A stretch of 64,000 nucleotides of DNA from contig NZ_NTMG01000023.1 of NCBI RefSeq assembly GCF_002487355.1, positions 28,816 to 92,815 on the forward strand. Direction: 5' to 3'. How positions within the stretch are numbered: the first letter of the stretch is position 1; every line of letters begins with the position of its first letter. This DNA is from Candidatus Methanoperedens sp. BLZ2 (lineage in GTDB: Archaea; Halobacteriota; Methanosarcinia; Methanosarcinales; Methanoperedenaceae). The position numbers were made by a program, and so were the translations under genes. Of the stretch, positions 1 to 9,034 are shown one piece after another. Below the pieces are notes generated by a model. It was not told the origin of the DNA, ran no database searches, and was given only the letters and a program-made list of their open reading frames with translations.

Positions 1-414
1 GATTTCATTTGTTACATCTCCTAAATTTCCATGATGTTTTTTTACTGCAAAATAACCTAACATCGGTAAAAATTCAAATTTTAAATCTTTAAGATATTCT
101 TTTATAACAAAGTAAGTAAATAACGAAGAAAGTAGTCCATGTCTTGTTTCAGGATTATTTTTAAGCGAACTTTTTCGTTTTTCGTCTTTTTCATTTATAT
201 AATTTTGAAAATTAATTGTTCCTTTTCCAAAATCATGTGAAACCCCTGTTATAAATGAAAAGTTGGCCAAGATTTCATCATTTAAATTGAAAATATTCGA
301 GTTGATTTTCTTGGATTGTATAGTATTTTTACAAAATAATCCCACATTTCTAAGGTGATCAATTAAAAATTTATCCGGATGGGATTTTAGATTAAAGAAA
401 GATGATTGATTCAT
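1..414 (-). CDS. cas3: Cas3 HD-nuclease N-terminus (partial, runs off window)
   Basis: The frame starting at the ATG at 414 stays open for 138 codons to the window edge. It encodes the N-terminal HD nuclease domain of Cas3, which degrades target DNA recruited by Cascade. Visible motifs are an early 'DHLRNVG' histidine, the HD signature 'SHDFGKG' near residue 62 and the later 'KKHHGN' histidines near residue 128, the usual metal-binding spacing. The start overlaps the end of cas5 by 23 bp, the same overlap length as cas8b/cas7, so the operon is translationally coupled. The helicase part must lie left of the window; whether it is fused or separate cannot be seen. The identification rests on HD motifs plus cas context. 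Confidence 0.85.
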   Translation of the reverse strand, partial: MNQSSFFNLKSHPDKFLIDHLRNVGLFCKNTIQSKKINSNIFNLNDEILANFSFITGVSHDFGKGTINFQNYINEKDEKRKSSLKNNPETRHGLLSSLFTYFVIKEYLKDLKFEFLPMLGYFAVKKHHGNLGDVTNEI

Positions 415-1114
415 TAGTTTCCAATTCCCAATATCTATCAACTTTTGCTGTTATTCCTTTTCCTTGAACACCGTTTCTTTCAAACATAACTTTTCTGTAC
501 TCCTTTAATGATCTATCCAGTTCCATTTCCGTTGGAATGGTTTCAGAAAAATATTCTCCATCTTCCAATTTGATTTCTTTGATCGAGTCAGTAGGGAGAG
601 CAGAATCTAATTTTATAAACTCAGTGGATGATTTTTCTCTTATCGCTTTTTCTCCAATGAATTCAAAATTAGCAATATGTTCGGTGATTCCTAGACAGGG
701 GGTATAGACGCATTTATGGTGCAAAAGCATAGAATTTACTTTGTTAAATATAATTGGATCTATATGATAGAAATATATTCTATATTTTGCATCTTTCACA
801 AATTCGAACCTTATTTGTGTTCGAGGGCTGTGGGCGCCTTTTTTGATTGGAATGAAATAATCATCCTTTGTGTTAATCAGATTTTCAGCTAATCTGACCT
901 TTTTAATCGGATTCAGAATTCTAACTGCAATCTGCGCCTGTTGTTTTGAGAAATATTTCAAATATTCATCTTTTGGAAGACCTAAGATAGCCCCTATAAG
1001 CCCACTAATTGCTGTTCTTGGTGGAATTGAAAAAGAAAGAGGCGATGTTGTAGTATAGTATTTTCTAAAATGTGCATACTCACCCCAAACATCGAATACC
1101 AATATTTTATCCAT
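392..1114 (-). CDS. cas5: Cas5 (type I-B, Cas5h-like) Cascade subunit
   Basis: This 240-aa protein has the Cas5 N-terminus: a beta strand ('ILVFDVWGEYAHFRK') followed by the proline-rich 'SIPPRTAISGLIGAILGL' segment, which in Cas5 proteins forms the RAMP fold gripping the crRNA 5' handle. It would cap the crRNA in the type I-B surveillance complex beside Cas8b and the Cas7 filament. It lies 5 bp after cas7 and overlaps cas3 by 23 bp. Length matches the Cas5h/Hmari type. The cas5 call is firm from motif and position; the precise subtype follows from its Csh1/Csh2-like neighbours. Confidence 0.88.
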   Translation of the reverse strand: MDKILVFDVWGEYAHFRKYYTTTSPLSFSIPPRTAISGLIGAILGLPKDEYLKYFSKQQAQIAVRILNPIKKVRLAENLINTKDDYFIPIKKGAHSPRTQIRFEFVKDAKYRIYFYHIDPIIFNKVNSMLLHHKCVYTPCLGITEHIANFEFIGEKAIREKSSTEFIKLDSALPTDSIKEIKLEDGEYFSETIPTEMELDRSLKEYRKVMFERNGVQGKGITAKVDRYWELETNESIIFL

Positions 1115-1119
1115 ATACC

Positions 1120-2163
1120 CTACGATGATAACTGCAGCGCTGGAATTCCAGTGGTTTTCAAGGCTTCATTAATCGTGATTTCTTTACCTTCTAATTCAAA
1201 TCTTGCTCTGTCATCAATTTGATATTCAACATTTTGAATTAAATCCTTTTTGTTTTTTAGGACATCGATTATTTTTGTAAGATTTATCTTAACTTGAGAT
1301 ATGTCTCTCAACTCTTCATCAGGAACTTCTTTTACCAATGAAATCATACTATTGAGGTCCCCAATGTGGTAATTATTCTCTTTGTAATTCACTTTTATAA
1401 GCAGCCTCGGAACTTGACCCACTTTTGATCTGGATATCAAATTTTTTGTACCATTCCATATACCATCCAGAAGAAACTTTACATCATCATCGGTAAGTTT
1501 TGTGTCTTTTGCAGCATTTTCATTTATGATTCCATAGAAGTTGATTAATGAGTAAAACAGAAAATCTTCTTCACGAAATGTTTTTTGCTCAGCACCCTTT
1601 TTTGAAGCGAATGCTCCAGTACCTCTGAAGTGTTTTATATATACTTTATGTAACGATCTACCTATCTTAAATTGAACTGGTCCAGTAAAAGTTAATGAGC
1701 TTGTTTGTTCCTTGCTTTCAGTTTGCTCCTTAATATCTTCTTTAGGTTTTTCGGTCTTTTTTCCTTTTTTAACCTTCAATTCCAATGGAATTGTTGCTCC
1801 GAATAATCTAACGTCTATGCACTTCTTCAAGATTTCAGCGGTAGCTATTTCTTTTTGTTGCTGAAGTGTTTTGCCTTCTAATTCCGCAGAGGGAATATGT
1901 TTTAAGAAGTCCGATGCCCTCAACTTTGCGTCCTGAATATGTCCTTCTTCATCAGAGATCTCCCTCACAAAAATATCTTGTTTCTTAAAATTATATAAAT
2001 AATCTCGGATAGTTCTCTTAAGCCTGACATCTGTTATAAGGTTGAGTCCAGTTTCTTCGTCAATTCTTGGTTTATTTTCATCCAAAGGATCTCCGTTTGG
2101 ATTTGCATCTTTCACATCGTACAAAAATACGAGTTCTGACCTATTTGTAATTATATTGCTCAT
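1120..2163 (-). CDS. cas7: Cas7 / Csh2 Cascade backbone protein (type I-B)
   Basis: The 347-aa product carries the Csh2/Cas7 opening: 'ELVFLYDVKDANPNGDPL' followed by 'NKPRID' and a conserved 'DVRLKRTIRDYL' helix. Cas7 polymerises along the crRNA spacer and forms the Cascade backbone. A low-complexity Lys/Glu/Thr insertion (roughly residues 125-150, 'KKGKKTEKPKE' onward) interrupts the core, probably a surface loop. The C-terminal 'FRGTGAFASKKGAEQ' and 'SRSKVGQVPRLL' segments fit the family. Its first 23 bp overlap the end of cas8b. No Cas6 or adaptation genes are visible, so crRNA processing must be encoded elsewhere. Confidence 0.9.
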   Translation of the reverse strand: MSNIITNRSELVFLYDVKDANPNGDPLDENKPRIDEETGLNLITDVRLKRTIRDYLYNFKKQDIFVREISDEEGHIQDAKLRASDFLKHIPSAELEGKTLQQQKEIATAEILKKCIDVRLFGATIPLELKVKKGKKTEKPKEDIKEQTESKEQTSSLTFTGPVQFKIGRSLHKVYIKHFRGTGAFASKKGAEQKTFREEDFLFYSLINFYGIINENAAKDTKLTDDDVKFLLDGIWNGTKNLISRSKVGQVPRLLIKVNYKENNYHIGDLNSMISLVKEVPDEELRDISQVKINLTKIIDVLKNKKDLIQNVEYQIDDRARFELEGKEITINEALKTTGIPALQLSS

Positions 2164-4084
2164 GTGTCTCCTCCGTTGTTGATCTAAATAGATTTGAGAG
2201 ATTCATACCTAATACAAAATAAAAACTTATTTCATCATTTGACATTTTCCACCCTTCTCCAGATTGAACCATATATTTCCCAATTAAAAATTCCAGATTT
2301 TTATAATAATTTTTTCCATATTCTTCAAGCTTGTTTTGAATTTCGGGCAACAATTTCTTCACATGTTTTTCATCTAATTTCAATCCCTGAAGTTTTATTC
2401 TAAATGGCGTAGCTTTTCGATCATTGTATTGAATATTTAATAAATATTGCGTCAATACACCTTCTAAGAATATTGCTTTTTTCGAATCTTTATTAAAGAA
2501 ATCTGAAAATTCTTTAAACAAGGTATTTACTTTCTCCTCTAACTGTAAATTTGTTCCTTGCAGTAGGTTTGTGATGCTCTTTTCATTCATATTTTTACCT
2601 CCGTTAAAATTGTCAAGAAGTTCTAACTCATTTAAATAAATAAGAAGTTGAAAACCTTTTAAGGTGAGATATTTTGTTGATTTTGTTTCATCTTGAAAAT
2701 CTCTTCGAATTTTCTTAATTATTCCCCACATTAAAAATGAATAATCAATTTTCTTATTTGTAAAAATTTTATTTGTTATTTCAAGAAAATAAGTGCTTAA
2801 ATCCTGTTCTATATTGCCCTTACCCTTAGAAGGATATTTTACAGCTTGAACGGTATTATCGATTGAACTCAAATCTGATTCCATTTTCCCCTTTCCTTTA
2901 GGATTGGGAAAAAATGAAAAAATGTTTCCAAAGTTGAATTCCAATGATTTACCTTCTTTCAATATGTATTCACTAAAAATGCCAATTTTATCAACTTTTT
3001 CTTTGGCTTGGAAAAGTTTCTTTAATCGAGAAGGTAAAATATCTTCGATATATAGTAAAATCCTGAATGCAGAGTTATCTTTTTCATAAATTAATAGATT
3101 ATTATTAAAAAAATTTTCTTGTTCTGCAAGAATACTTAATATATCATCTTCATTAGCATCTAAAAGTCGAATATATTTCTTTTCAAACTTTGGATCTTTT
3201 CCTTTAAAATCCTCTAAAATTCTAAAAATGTCAACTCTTTTATTTTGATTTAAAAGTTTTGGAATGACAAAATAATCGAACCCATAAAATCTGAATTTTG
3301 AATTTTCAAAGATGTATTTTTTCCCTCCTTCCAATGTTAAGGCACAATTCAAACATACAGGGTAATTTTTCCATGCCAATGATTGATCGAATCCACCGCT
3401 AATAAATCCAGGCTTATCAACGGTATAGAATTCATAGGTTCCGACAAAACCAAATACCTCTTCGGACTTTTTTCTACAAACTGAACAAACTTTATTAGTG
3501 GATTTGGATTCCTTTCCATATTTTTGATAATAACCTTTCGAAGTCTTTTCAAGTAAAATTCTTCTGAAAACTGGGAAGTCTCCGATATACTGTTTTTCGG
3601 GAGAATAAATGAACACAGTTATTATGCTTGGATCCTTTTTATCAAGAGTATTATATTTAATTGTTAAATCCGATAAAATTGCATCTGTATTTGATTTTAA
3701 ACAGTCGTTTAATCTCTTAAGAAATTCAATTTCCTCACCTATAAAGATGATTTGATTTTCTTTGGTAATATTCGTAAACCATTTAATGGTCTTATTAGAA
3801 AAGGTCTTTTCAATATCTGTAATCCTGCTTGTGGGTGTTAAATCAGTTCCATTAGGAGCCCCTTGCTTATACAGATATTGCTTTATCTTGCTTTTGCTGT
3901 ATTCTTCTAATTCGATACCAACATATCCAAAACCATTTTCATTTTTATTAACTCTAATACCAAGAATATGTTTATAAGTGCCATTACTATCTGGATCTTC
4001 AATTACGATATCCGTAGGGTCTTCTAATCGTCTTCCAGCCTTTTCAAGCGAGTATTCTCCGATCTCTTTTACAGCCTCAATCAA
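2141..4084 (-). CDS. cas8b: Cas8b (Csh1/TM1802-type) large Cascade subunit
   Basis: This 647-aa protein is the first gene of the cas operon and has the features of the TM1802/Csh1 Cas8b family. A zinc-finger pair sits in the middle ('CSVCRKK' near residue 200 and 'CLNCAL' near residue 245), surrounded by a long Lys/Asn/Phe-rich helical protein. Cas8b recognises the PAM and recruits Cas3 in type I-B Cascade. The sequence is strikingly AT-rich compared with ilvC or the hdr genes nearby, consistent with horizontal transfer of the cas module. The assignment depends on the zinc-finger spacing, size and place before Csh2-like cas7; Cas8 proteins diverge quickly, so the b subtype is somewhat less certain than the gene. 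Confidence 0.82.
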   Translation of the reverse strand: MIEAVKEIGEYSLEKAGRRLEDPTDIVIEDPDSNGTYKHILGIRVNKNENGFGYVGIELEEYSKSKIKQYLYKQGAPNGTDLTPTSRITDIEKTFSNKTIKWFTNITKENQIIFIGEEIEFLKRLNDCLKSNTDAILSDLTIKYNTLDKKDPSIITVFIYSPEKQYIGDFPVFRRILLEKTSKGYYQKYGKESKSTNKVCSVCRKKSEEVFGFVGTYEFYTVDKPGFISGGFDQSLAWKNYPVCLNCALTLEGGKKYIFENSKFRFYGFDYFVIPKLLNQNKRVDIFRILEDFKGKDPKFEKKYIRLLDANEDDILSILAEQENFFNNNLLIYEKDNSAFRILLYIEDILPSRLKKLFQAKEKVDKIGIFSEYILKEGKSLEFNFGNIFSFFPNPKGKGKMESDLSSIDNTVQAVKYPSKGKGNIEQDLSTYFLEITNKIFTNKKIDYSFLMWGIIKKIRRDFQDETKSTKYLTLKGFQLLIYLNELELLDNFNGGKNMNEKSITNLLQGTNLQLEEKVNTLFKEFSDFFNKDSKKAIFLEGVLTQYLLNIQYNDRKATPFRIKLQGLKLDEKHVKKLLPEIQNKLEEYGKNYYKNLEFLIGKYMVQSGEGWKMSNDEISFYFVLGMNLSNLFRSTTEETHEQYNYK

Positions 4085-4366
4085 TTCAAATCCTCCTCTT
4101 TCATAGGTACTCGCCCGCCCTCTTCCGCGCCCTCATTTCCATAATCCCGTCTCATCTTCACCCTTCCATCTTCCGACCGCGCATTCCACGAACGCCTTGC
4201 ACCCTTTCGCAGCGTTCGCAGCCTGATACTATCCAAACGCCCCATCTCCTTATATATCTTTGGAAAGCGATGTGAAAGTGTTCTTGTGACTTTTGTGGTT
4301 ATTAATTTCCAGAAAATGATTCAAAACATACTGTTTTACAGATTTAAATTCGTAAAAATAGTTGCA
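4085..4366. promoter_or_regulatory. Promoter and long leader of the cas operon
   Basis: On the minus strand an archaeal BRE/TATA element ('CCAAAGATATATAAGG', about 4249-4265) precedes cas8b, so transcription should start near 4225. That leaves an unusually long leader of about 140 nt before the ATG at 4084. The leader is G-rich on the transcribed strand, unlike the AT-rich cas genes, and contains repeated 'GCG' and 'GCGTTCG' motifs. I see no CRISPR repeat and no open frame in it. Confidence 0.5.
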
Positions 4367-4612
4367 TTACCTGTAAACTTTCTTCCTGTTTTCAAACTTA
4401 TGCAGGATCATAATATCGCCGTTTAGCTCATATAAAATCCGAAATGGTGGTATTCTAACACTACGAAGGGGAAAAAGCTCATATTTTAGTGGTTTTCCGA
4501 TTTCCGGATTATCGATAATCTTCTGGATTAGCTTTTTTATCCTTTTTTGGATTTTCTTATCTCTTATCTTCCTTATATCTCCCTTAAACTCCTCTGTATA
4601 AATTAATTTCAT
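4367..4612 (-). CDS. RelE/ParE-family toxin
   Basis: This 81-aa basic protein has the RelE/ParE profile: an N-terminal beta strand ('MKLIYTEEFKGDIRKI'), two lysine-rich helices, then 'GKPLKYELFPLRSVRIPPFRILYEL' with a final beta strand 'DIMILHKFENRKKVYR'. RelE-type toxins cleave mRNA on the ribosome, while ParE-type toxins poison gyrase; the sequence alone does not separate them. The Arg-rich 'RSVRIPPFRILYE' and C-terminal 'ENRKKVYR' resemble mRNA-cleaving RelE members. It follows its antitoxin with a 4-bp ATGA overlap, so the two are co-translated. Confidence 0.8.
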   Translation of the reverse strand: MKLIYTEEFKGDIRKIRDKKIQKRIKKLIQKIIDNPEIGKPLKYELFPLRSVRIPPFRILYELNGDIMILHKFENRKKVYR

Positions 4613-4827
4613 ACCCAGACTTCATCAAGTTCATCAATAGTTTTCAGCTCATGTATTCTGCCTGCTTTTACATCATTTCTGGAGCTTTTTATCCCTTTCA
4701 TTAGCTTTTCATCATTCAATATTTCGATCGTTTCTATCAAAGCTTCCAGTTCGTCTTTTAATTTCTTAAGATTATTAAAAGCATCAAAGCTTATTACCAT
4801 CTTGTTTTGTGTAATGGTCTCTGGCAT
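4609..4827 (-). CDS. RelB-like antitoxin
   Basis: A 72-aa acidic protein directly upstream of the RelE-like toxin, overlapping it by 4 bp. It has an N-terminal strand ('KMVISFDAFNNL'), a leucine-rich helix ('LKKLKDELEALIETIEIL') and an acidic C-terminus ending 'TIDELDEVWV', the layout of small antitoxins that wrap around RelE. It probably neutralises the toxin and represses the shared promoter. No close family signature is recognisable; the call rests on size, charge and pairing. Confidence 0.72.
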   Translation of the reverse strand: MPETITQNKMVISFDAFNNLKKLKDELEALIETIEILNDEKLMKGIKSSRNDVKAGRIHELKTIDELDEVWV

Positions 4828-4855
4828 AAATATCGACTATCTTCAATCTGTCTGT

Positions 4856-4868
4856 TGATATATATAGA
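4856..4868 (-). promoter_or_regulatory. TATA box of the RelBE-like operon
   Basis: On the minus strand 'TCTATATATATC' lies about 30-40 bp before the antitoxin ATG at 4827, the right distance for an archaeal TATA box with a very short leader. Confidence 0.5.
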
Positions 4869-4966
4869 CTAATGGTTCTTCAAGCGATGAAGTCAAGAGA
4901 ATATCTCGGAGTATATTAAAAAATATGTGCAGGGTCGGGATTTACCCGATCCCTCAAAAAAAATCT

Positions 4967-5962
4967 CTACTCTGGATTCAACCACTTCATCATAGAACGA
5001 AGCTCTTTTCCGACCTTCTCAACCTGGTGCTCGTTCTCCTGTCTCTCAAGAGCATTGAGGACCGGCCTGTTGGCTCTGCTTTCAAGAACGAATTCTTTTG
5101 CAAATTCCCCGCTCTGGATCCTGCGAAGCGCCTCTTTCATGGCCTGTTTAGACAGTTCATTGATGATCTTTGGCCCGACGGTAAGGCCGCCGTACTCGGC
5201 AGTATTTGACACATAGTACCACATCTTGCTCAATCCGCCTTCATGAATGAGGTCAACTATGAGTTTCATTTCATGGAATGTTTCAAAATAAGCGATCTCA
5301 GGCTGGTATCCTGCTGCAACAAGTGTCTCGAATGCGGCTTTCATCAGACACGTCACTCCGCCGCAAAGATCAACCTGCTCACCGAAAAGATCGGTCTCTG
5401 TTTCTTCCTTGAATGTTGTTTCAAGCACGCCTGCTCTTGTTGCCCCAATTCCTTTTGCATAAGCCATGCCTATGTCCCTTGCTTTTCCCGTTGCATCCTG
5501 GTATATCGCAATGAGTGCGGGAACACCGTTGCCTTCTGTATATGTCCTGCGCACAAGGAAACCCGGACCTTTTGGTGCGACCATTATTACATCAACGTCC
5601 TTTGGCGGAACGATCTGGTTATAATGGATATTAAATCCGTGCGAGAAACATAATGCTTTGCCCTTCTTCATATTCGGGGCGATCTCAGAAGCATAAATGG
5701 CACCCTGTATTTCATCGGGTACGAGCATCTGGATGACATCAGCTTTTTTTGCTGCTTCAGACATTGTCATGACCGTCAGGCCATCGGCTTTTGCCTGGGC
5801 CCATGATTCCCCATCTTGCCTGACACCGACAATTACATTCAGTCCTGAATCCTTCAGGTTCTGCGCCTGCCCTGCTCCCTGGCTGCCATAACCAATAACT
5901 GCAATCGTTTTCTTTTTCAATATTTTTGAATCTGCATCCTTGTCATAGTATATTTTAACCAT
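4967..5962 (-). CDS. ilvC: Ketol-acid reductoisomerase
   Basis: IlvC converts acetolactate or acetohydroxybutyrate to dihydroxy acids in valine, leucine and isoleucine synthesis. The 331-aa protein is a standard class I enzyme. The Rossmann motif 'GYGSQG' is at residues 24-29, followed by the cofactor-specificity loop '[10 protein letters not shown]', the 'APKGPG' segment, and Mg-binding acidic residues in '[12 protein letters not shown]' and '[14 protein letters not shown]'. A TATA-like element (minus strand, about 6001-6010) precedes the ATG with a short leader. It is transcribed alone and divergently from ribH; no ilvBN is adjacent, unlike the common ilvBNC operon. Confidence 0.97.
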   Translation of the reverse strand: MVKIYYDKDADSKILKKKTIAVIGYGSQGAGQAQNLKDSGLNVIVGVRQDGESWAQAKADGLTVMTMSEAAKKADVIQMLVPDEIQGAIYASEIAPNMKKGKALCFSHGFNIHYNQIVPPKDVDVIMVAPKGPGFLVRRTYTEGNGVPALIAIYQDATGKARDIGMAYAKGIGATRAGVLETTFKEETETDLFGEQVDLCGGVTCLMKAAFETLVAAGYQPEIAYFETFHEMKLIVDLIHEGGLSKMWYYVSNTAEYGGLTVGPKIINELSKQAMKEALRRIQSGEFAKEFVLESRANRPVLNALERQENEHQVEKVGKELRSMMKWLNPE

Positions 5963-6065
5963 AATAGATACCTTCTTTGGCTTTCATTACATTAATAAGG
6001 GATATAAATGTTTCACAATCCCTTTTTGTTCACAACACAAAATGAACTCTTACAAAACTGTAACG

Positions 6066-6078
6066 AAAAATATATAGA
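6066..6078 (+). promoter_or_regulatory. ribH promoter
   Basis: 'GAAAAATATATAG' is a BRE/TATA-like element about 35-45 bp before the ribH ATG. A Shine-Dalgarno-like 'AGGTG' lies just before the start codon. Confidence 0.5.
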
Positions 6079-6111
6079 TGTTCCAAATAATATAACCAAT
6101 CAGGTGCCAAA

Positions 6112-6522
6112 ATGAGTATTAAATTAGGATTTGTTGTTTCAGAATTCAACCGTGATCTTACTATCCAGATGGAGACGCTCGGAAAAGAACATGCGGCGTT
6201 CCTTGGCGCCACAGTTGAAAAAATATATTATGTGCCTGGAGTTTTTGACATGCCCCTGGCCGTAAAAAAAATGGCGCAGGACAAAACAATAGACGCAGTA
6301 GTAACCATTGGCTGCGTTATACAGGGGGCAACAAAACACGATGAAATCGTGATCCAGCATGCTTCAAGGAAAATCGCTGATCTTGCGCTTGAATTTTCAA
6401 AACCCATAACCCTGGGGATATCCGGTCCTGGGATGAGCAGGCTTGATGCCCATGAACGAGTGGAATATGGCAAAAGGGCGGTTGAAGCTGCTATTAAAAT
6501 GGTAAAGATGCTACAACAGTAA
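6112..6522 (+). CDS. ribH: 6,7-dimethyl-8-ribityllumazine synthase
   Basis: RibH condenses the aminouracil intermediate with dihydroxybutanone phosphate to give the riboflavin precursor lumazine; in this kind of archaeon the pathway also feeds F420 and flavin enzymes. The 136-aa protein shows 'VVSEFNRDLT' (substrate loop), 'VPGVFDMPLAVKK', and 'GCVIQGATKHDEIV' with the histidine thought to act as general base. The archaeal-type C-terminus is 'GISGPGMSRLDAHERV'. Length and motifs match archaeal single-domain RibH. It stands alone with its own promoter, and the next gene is 137 bp away. Confidence 0.93.
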   Translation: MSIKLGFVVSEFNRDLTIQMETLGKEHAAFLGATVEKIYYVPGVFDMPLAVKKMAQDKTIDAVVTIGCVIQGATKHDEIVIQHASRKIADLALEFSKPITLGISGPGMSRLDAHERVEYGKRAVEAAIKMVKMLQQ

Positions 6523-6659
6523 AACAACAGTAAAGCACAATACATTAAATTTGATAATAGTTCAATTTGAGTCATTGGAATTATGATTCATTTATAGTTA
6601 CCCAGCATAACATATAAACACTCCAAAAACATAGTTATACATTAGGGAGGACTGAAAAC

Positions 6660-7208
6660 ATGGAAGTTAAAATGCCGGTGAAAGAAATAATGACCAGGAA
6701 CGTTGTAACCATAGACATTAAATGTGATGTCCAGCAATTAGCAAAGAAAATGCTTACATACAAGGTTGGAAGCGTCATTATCACAGACAGGAAACAGCCA
6801 GTCGGTATAGTTACAGAGCGTGATATTGTCAAAAAGATCGTTTCAAAGAATTTAAGACCGGATGATATTTCCATTAAAGAATTAATGACCACACCTCTTA
6901 TTTCAATATCTTCGACAGATGACGTCACCGAAACGATGCATAAGATGGTGAAATTGGAGATACGGCGGTTGCCTGTAGTGGAAAACGGGAGACTGATTGG
7001 TATTATTACGGATACTGATCTTCTTGCTGTTTCCGCTGAAATGGGCAGCATATTCTCAGATCTGATCAAGATGCACAGGGAAAAAATATTTTCCATGGAG
7101 ACAGAAGGACGGGTTTTTAAAGGTATCTGTGAGGATTGCGGATACATTTCAGATAACTTGTTAGAAGTAGAAGGAAAACTTCTCTGTGAGAGCTGCAGGG
7201 AAACCTAG
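6660..7208 (+). CDS. CBS-domain pair protein with C-terminal zinc ribbon
   Basis: The 182-aa protein has two CBS motifs: residues about 5-65 ('VKEIMTRNVVTID...GIVTERDIVKKI') and 70-130 ('IKELMTTPLISIS...GIITDTDLL'), then a small zinc-ribbon-like tail with 'CEDCGY' and 'CESC' (residues 159-179). CBS pairs usually bind adenine nucleotides or SAM and act as energy or cofactor sensors; the ribbon may mediate DNA, RNA or protein contact. Its own promoter (TATA-like near 6606-6616) and strong 'GGGAGG' SD set it apart from the downstream CBS operon, although orientation and content suggest a related role. The ligand and target are not deducible. Confidence 0.85.
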   Translation: MEVKMPVKEIMTRNVVTIDIKCDVQQLAKKMLTYKVGSVIITDRKQPVGIVTERDIVKKIVSKNLRPDDISIKELMTTPLISISSTDDVTETMHKMVKLEIRRLPVVENGRLIGIITDTDLLAVSAEMGSIFSDLIKMHREKIFSMETEGRVFKGICEDCGYISDNLLEVEGKLLCESCRET

Positions 7209-7285
7209 GACAGCAATTCGCAAAGGATTTTGAATAATTATTTATTAACATATAACATAATTATACATGATAAAAGGAGTATGTT

Positions 7286-8059
7286 ATGAAAGTTGAAGAC
7301 GTAATGACCAAAAATCCTGTTTTTATACGGGATACGGATTTTATGACGCATGCGCGCCAGGTGATGCGGGACAGACATTACAGGACCCTGCCAGTGGTCA
7401 ATGCAAAAAAGAGGGTAATAGGGATACTGACAGAAAAAGAATTGTTGAATATATATTCCACCAAATCGAATGTAACTGTTGAAGGTTTCACATCAGAGTT
7501 CCCATACATATATCCGGAGATGGACATGATGGAAGCTGCTAAATTAATGATGGATGCAGGGATGGGACGTGTTCCTGTCCTGAAATCGGGACAGGATATG
7601 ACACTTGCAGGGATACTAAGTGTTGTTGACATTTTCAGGAACCTTAAGGTTGATAAAATACCTCACAAAAAGATCCATGAAATAATGACCACAGATGTAA
7701 TAACCAGTTCCAACAAAGACCACATATCCAAAGTCTGGCTGAACATGAAAGAAACAGGTCTGTCAGGATTTCCTGTGTTGAAAAATGGAGAACTTGTGGG
7801 CATGGTAACACGGCGCAATATAATCAATGCCGGGTATGCCAGGATTGAAAGAGAAGACGAACAGGGAACAAAATCCACGATGTCGCCACCTGTTGAGAAG
7901 GTAATGAGCACTCCGGCATATACATTATCCCCTGAAGCAACGCTTGCGGAAGCAATACAGGCATTCATGAAACTTGACGTGGGGAGGATCTCAATAACAA
8001 ATGACGGAAAACTTGTTGGCATAGTTGACAGGAACGATATAATTAAAGCATTCATCTAA
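7286..8059 (+). CDS. Four-CBS-motif protein (first of CBS/RNA-ligase operon)
   Basis: The 257-aa protein consists of four CBS motifs, each opening with a 'VxxVMTxxP'-like start and closing with 'GIxTxxDI': residues about 1-57, 65-120, 130-185 and 205-257. No catalytic or DNA-binding domain is fused. Such stand-alone CBS proteins form ring-like Bateman modules binding AMP, ADP, ATP or SAM. It begins a tight unidirectional run of genes separated by 9-15 bp ending in an RNA ligase. A TATA-rich stretch (about 7248-7266) and the 'AAAGGAG' SD show a promoter and a good start at 7286. Confidence 0.85.
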   Translation: MKVEDVMTKNPVFIRDTDFMTHARQVMRDRHYRTLPVVNAKKRVIGILTEKELLNIYSTKSNVTVEGFTSEFPYIYPEMDMMEAAKLMMDAGMGRVPVLKSGQDMTLAGILSVVDIFRNLKVDKIPHKKIHEIMTTDVITSSNKDHISKVWLNMKETGLSGFPVLKNGELVGMVTRRNIINAGYARIEREDEQGTKSTMSPPVEKVMSTPAYTLSPEATLAEAIQAFMKLDVGRISITNDGKLVGIVDRNDIIKAFI

Positions 8060-8068
8060 AGGTGTTTT

Positions 8069-9019
8069 ATGAATAAATCTGGGAATAATGTAATTATAAA
8101 TAATGTAATTATAGCAAAGCAGGGTAGAAAGGGATATATGCGGAATATGGCACCCATCGATTTCAAATCAAGGATATCAGAAAAAACAGGGGACATAATG
8201 AGTATAGCATCAAACGAGGTCATCACTATTCCCCCTACAATGTCTGTGATCGGGGCAGTAAAGACGATGCTGAATCACGGATTCCGAAGAATTCCCGTAG
8301 CGGATGCAGGGACAAATCACCTGAAAGGGATCATTACATCACAGGATATAGTGGATTTCCTTGGCGGCGGACAAAGGAATTTGATAGTTAAAAACAAATT
8401 CAAAGGCAATCTGCTTGCAGCTGTCAATGGCAGCATCAGTGAAATCATGGAAACAAATGTCATCTCCCTTAATGTAAAAGATTCATTGAAAGATGCATTG
8501 GATACCATGATAAAAGAGAATATCGGAGGGATCCCTGTAACGGATGGAGATGGCACAGTGAAAGCCATCGTTTCCGAGAGGGATTTTGTTTTCCTATTAT
8601 CCGGTATAATTACAGGTAAAACAGTTGAAGGATACATGAGCAAGAAAGTAGTCACAGCACCTTCTGATATGTCAGTAGGGGCAGCAGCCAGGTCCATGAT
8701 CAATAATGGTTTCAGGAGACTTCCGGTTCTTCGGGATAATGTACTTATCGGTATTATTACAGCATCGGATATTATGCGTTTCCTGGGAAGCGGTGATATA
8801 TTTGACAGGCTTGTTACCGGTAACGCCAGGGAAGTTTTCCAGGTTCCGGTCAGCACTCTTGTAAAAAGGGACATAATCTTTACGAAATCGGATATTGACC
8901 TTGGAGAGGCTGCAAATGTGATGCTTGATAAGAATGTTGGCTCACTACCTGTCCTGGAAGATGGTGAATTGAAAGGAATTATAACCGAACGTGATTTTGT
9001 CCGTGCAATGGCTGATTAA
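8069..9019 (+). CDS. Four-CBS-motif protein
   Basis: The 316-aa protein has a ~40-residue N-terminal extension (hydrophobic/basic, 'NNVIINNVIIAKQGRKGYMRN'-like) followed by four CBS motifs at about 45-105, 125-185, 190-250 and 260-316. Motifs include 'GIITSQDIV', 'AIVSERDFV', 'GIITASDIM' and 'GIITERDFV'. The start at 8069 has an SD-like 'GGTG' 5 nt upstream and sits 9 bp behind the previous gene. An internal ATG at 8144 could give a version without the extension. It is likely a nucleotide-sensing partner of its operon neighbours; no enzymatic residues are present. Confidence 0.83.
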   Translation: MNKSGNNVIINNVIIAKQGRKGYMRNMAPIDFKSRISEKTGDIMSIASNEVITIPPTMSVIGAVKTMLNHGFRRIPVADAGTNHLKGIITSQDIVDFLGGGQRNLIVKNKFKGNLLAAVNGSISEIMETNVISLNVKDSLKDALDTMIKENIGGIPVTDGDGTVKAIVSERDFVFLLSGIITGKTVEGYMSKKVVTAPSDMSVGAAARSMINNGFRRLPVLRDNVLIGIITASDIMRFLGSGDIFDRLVTGNAREVFQVPVSTLVKRDIIFTKSDIDLGEAANVMLDKNVGSLPVLEDGELKGIITERDFVRAMAD

Positions 9020-9034
9020 GATTAAGAGGTTGTT

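Noticed and set aside
5243..5653. 136-codon open frame on the plus strand
   Set aside because: It is antisense to ilvC, whose protein motifs are unambiguous.
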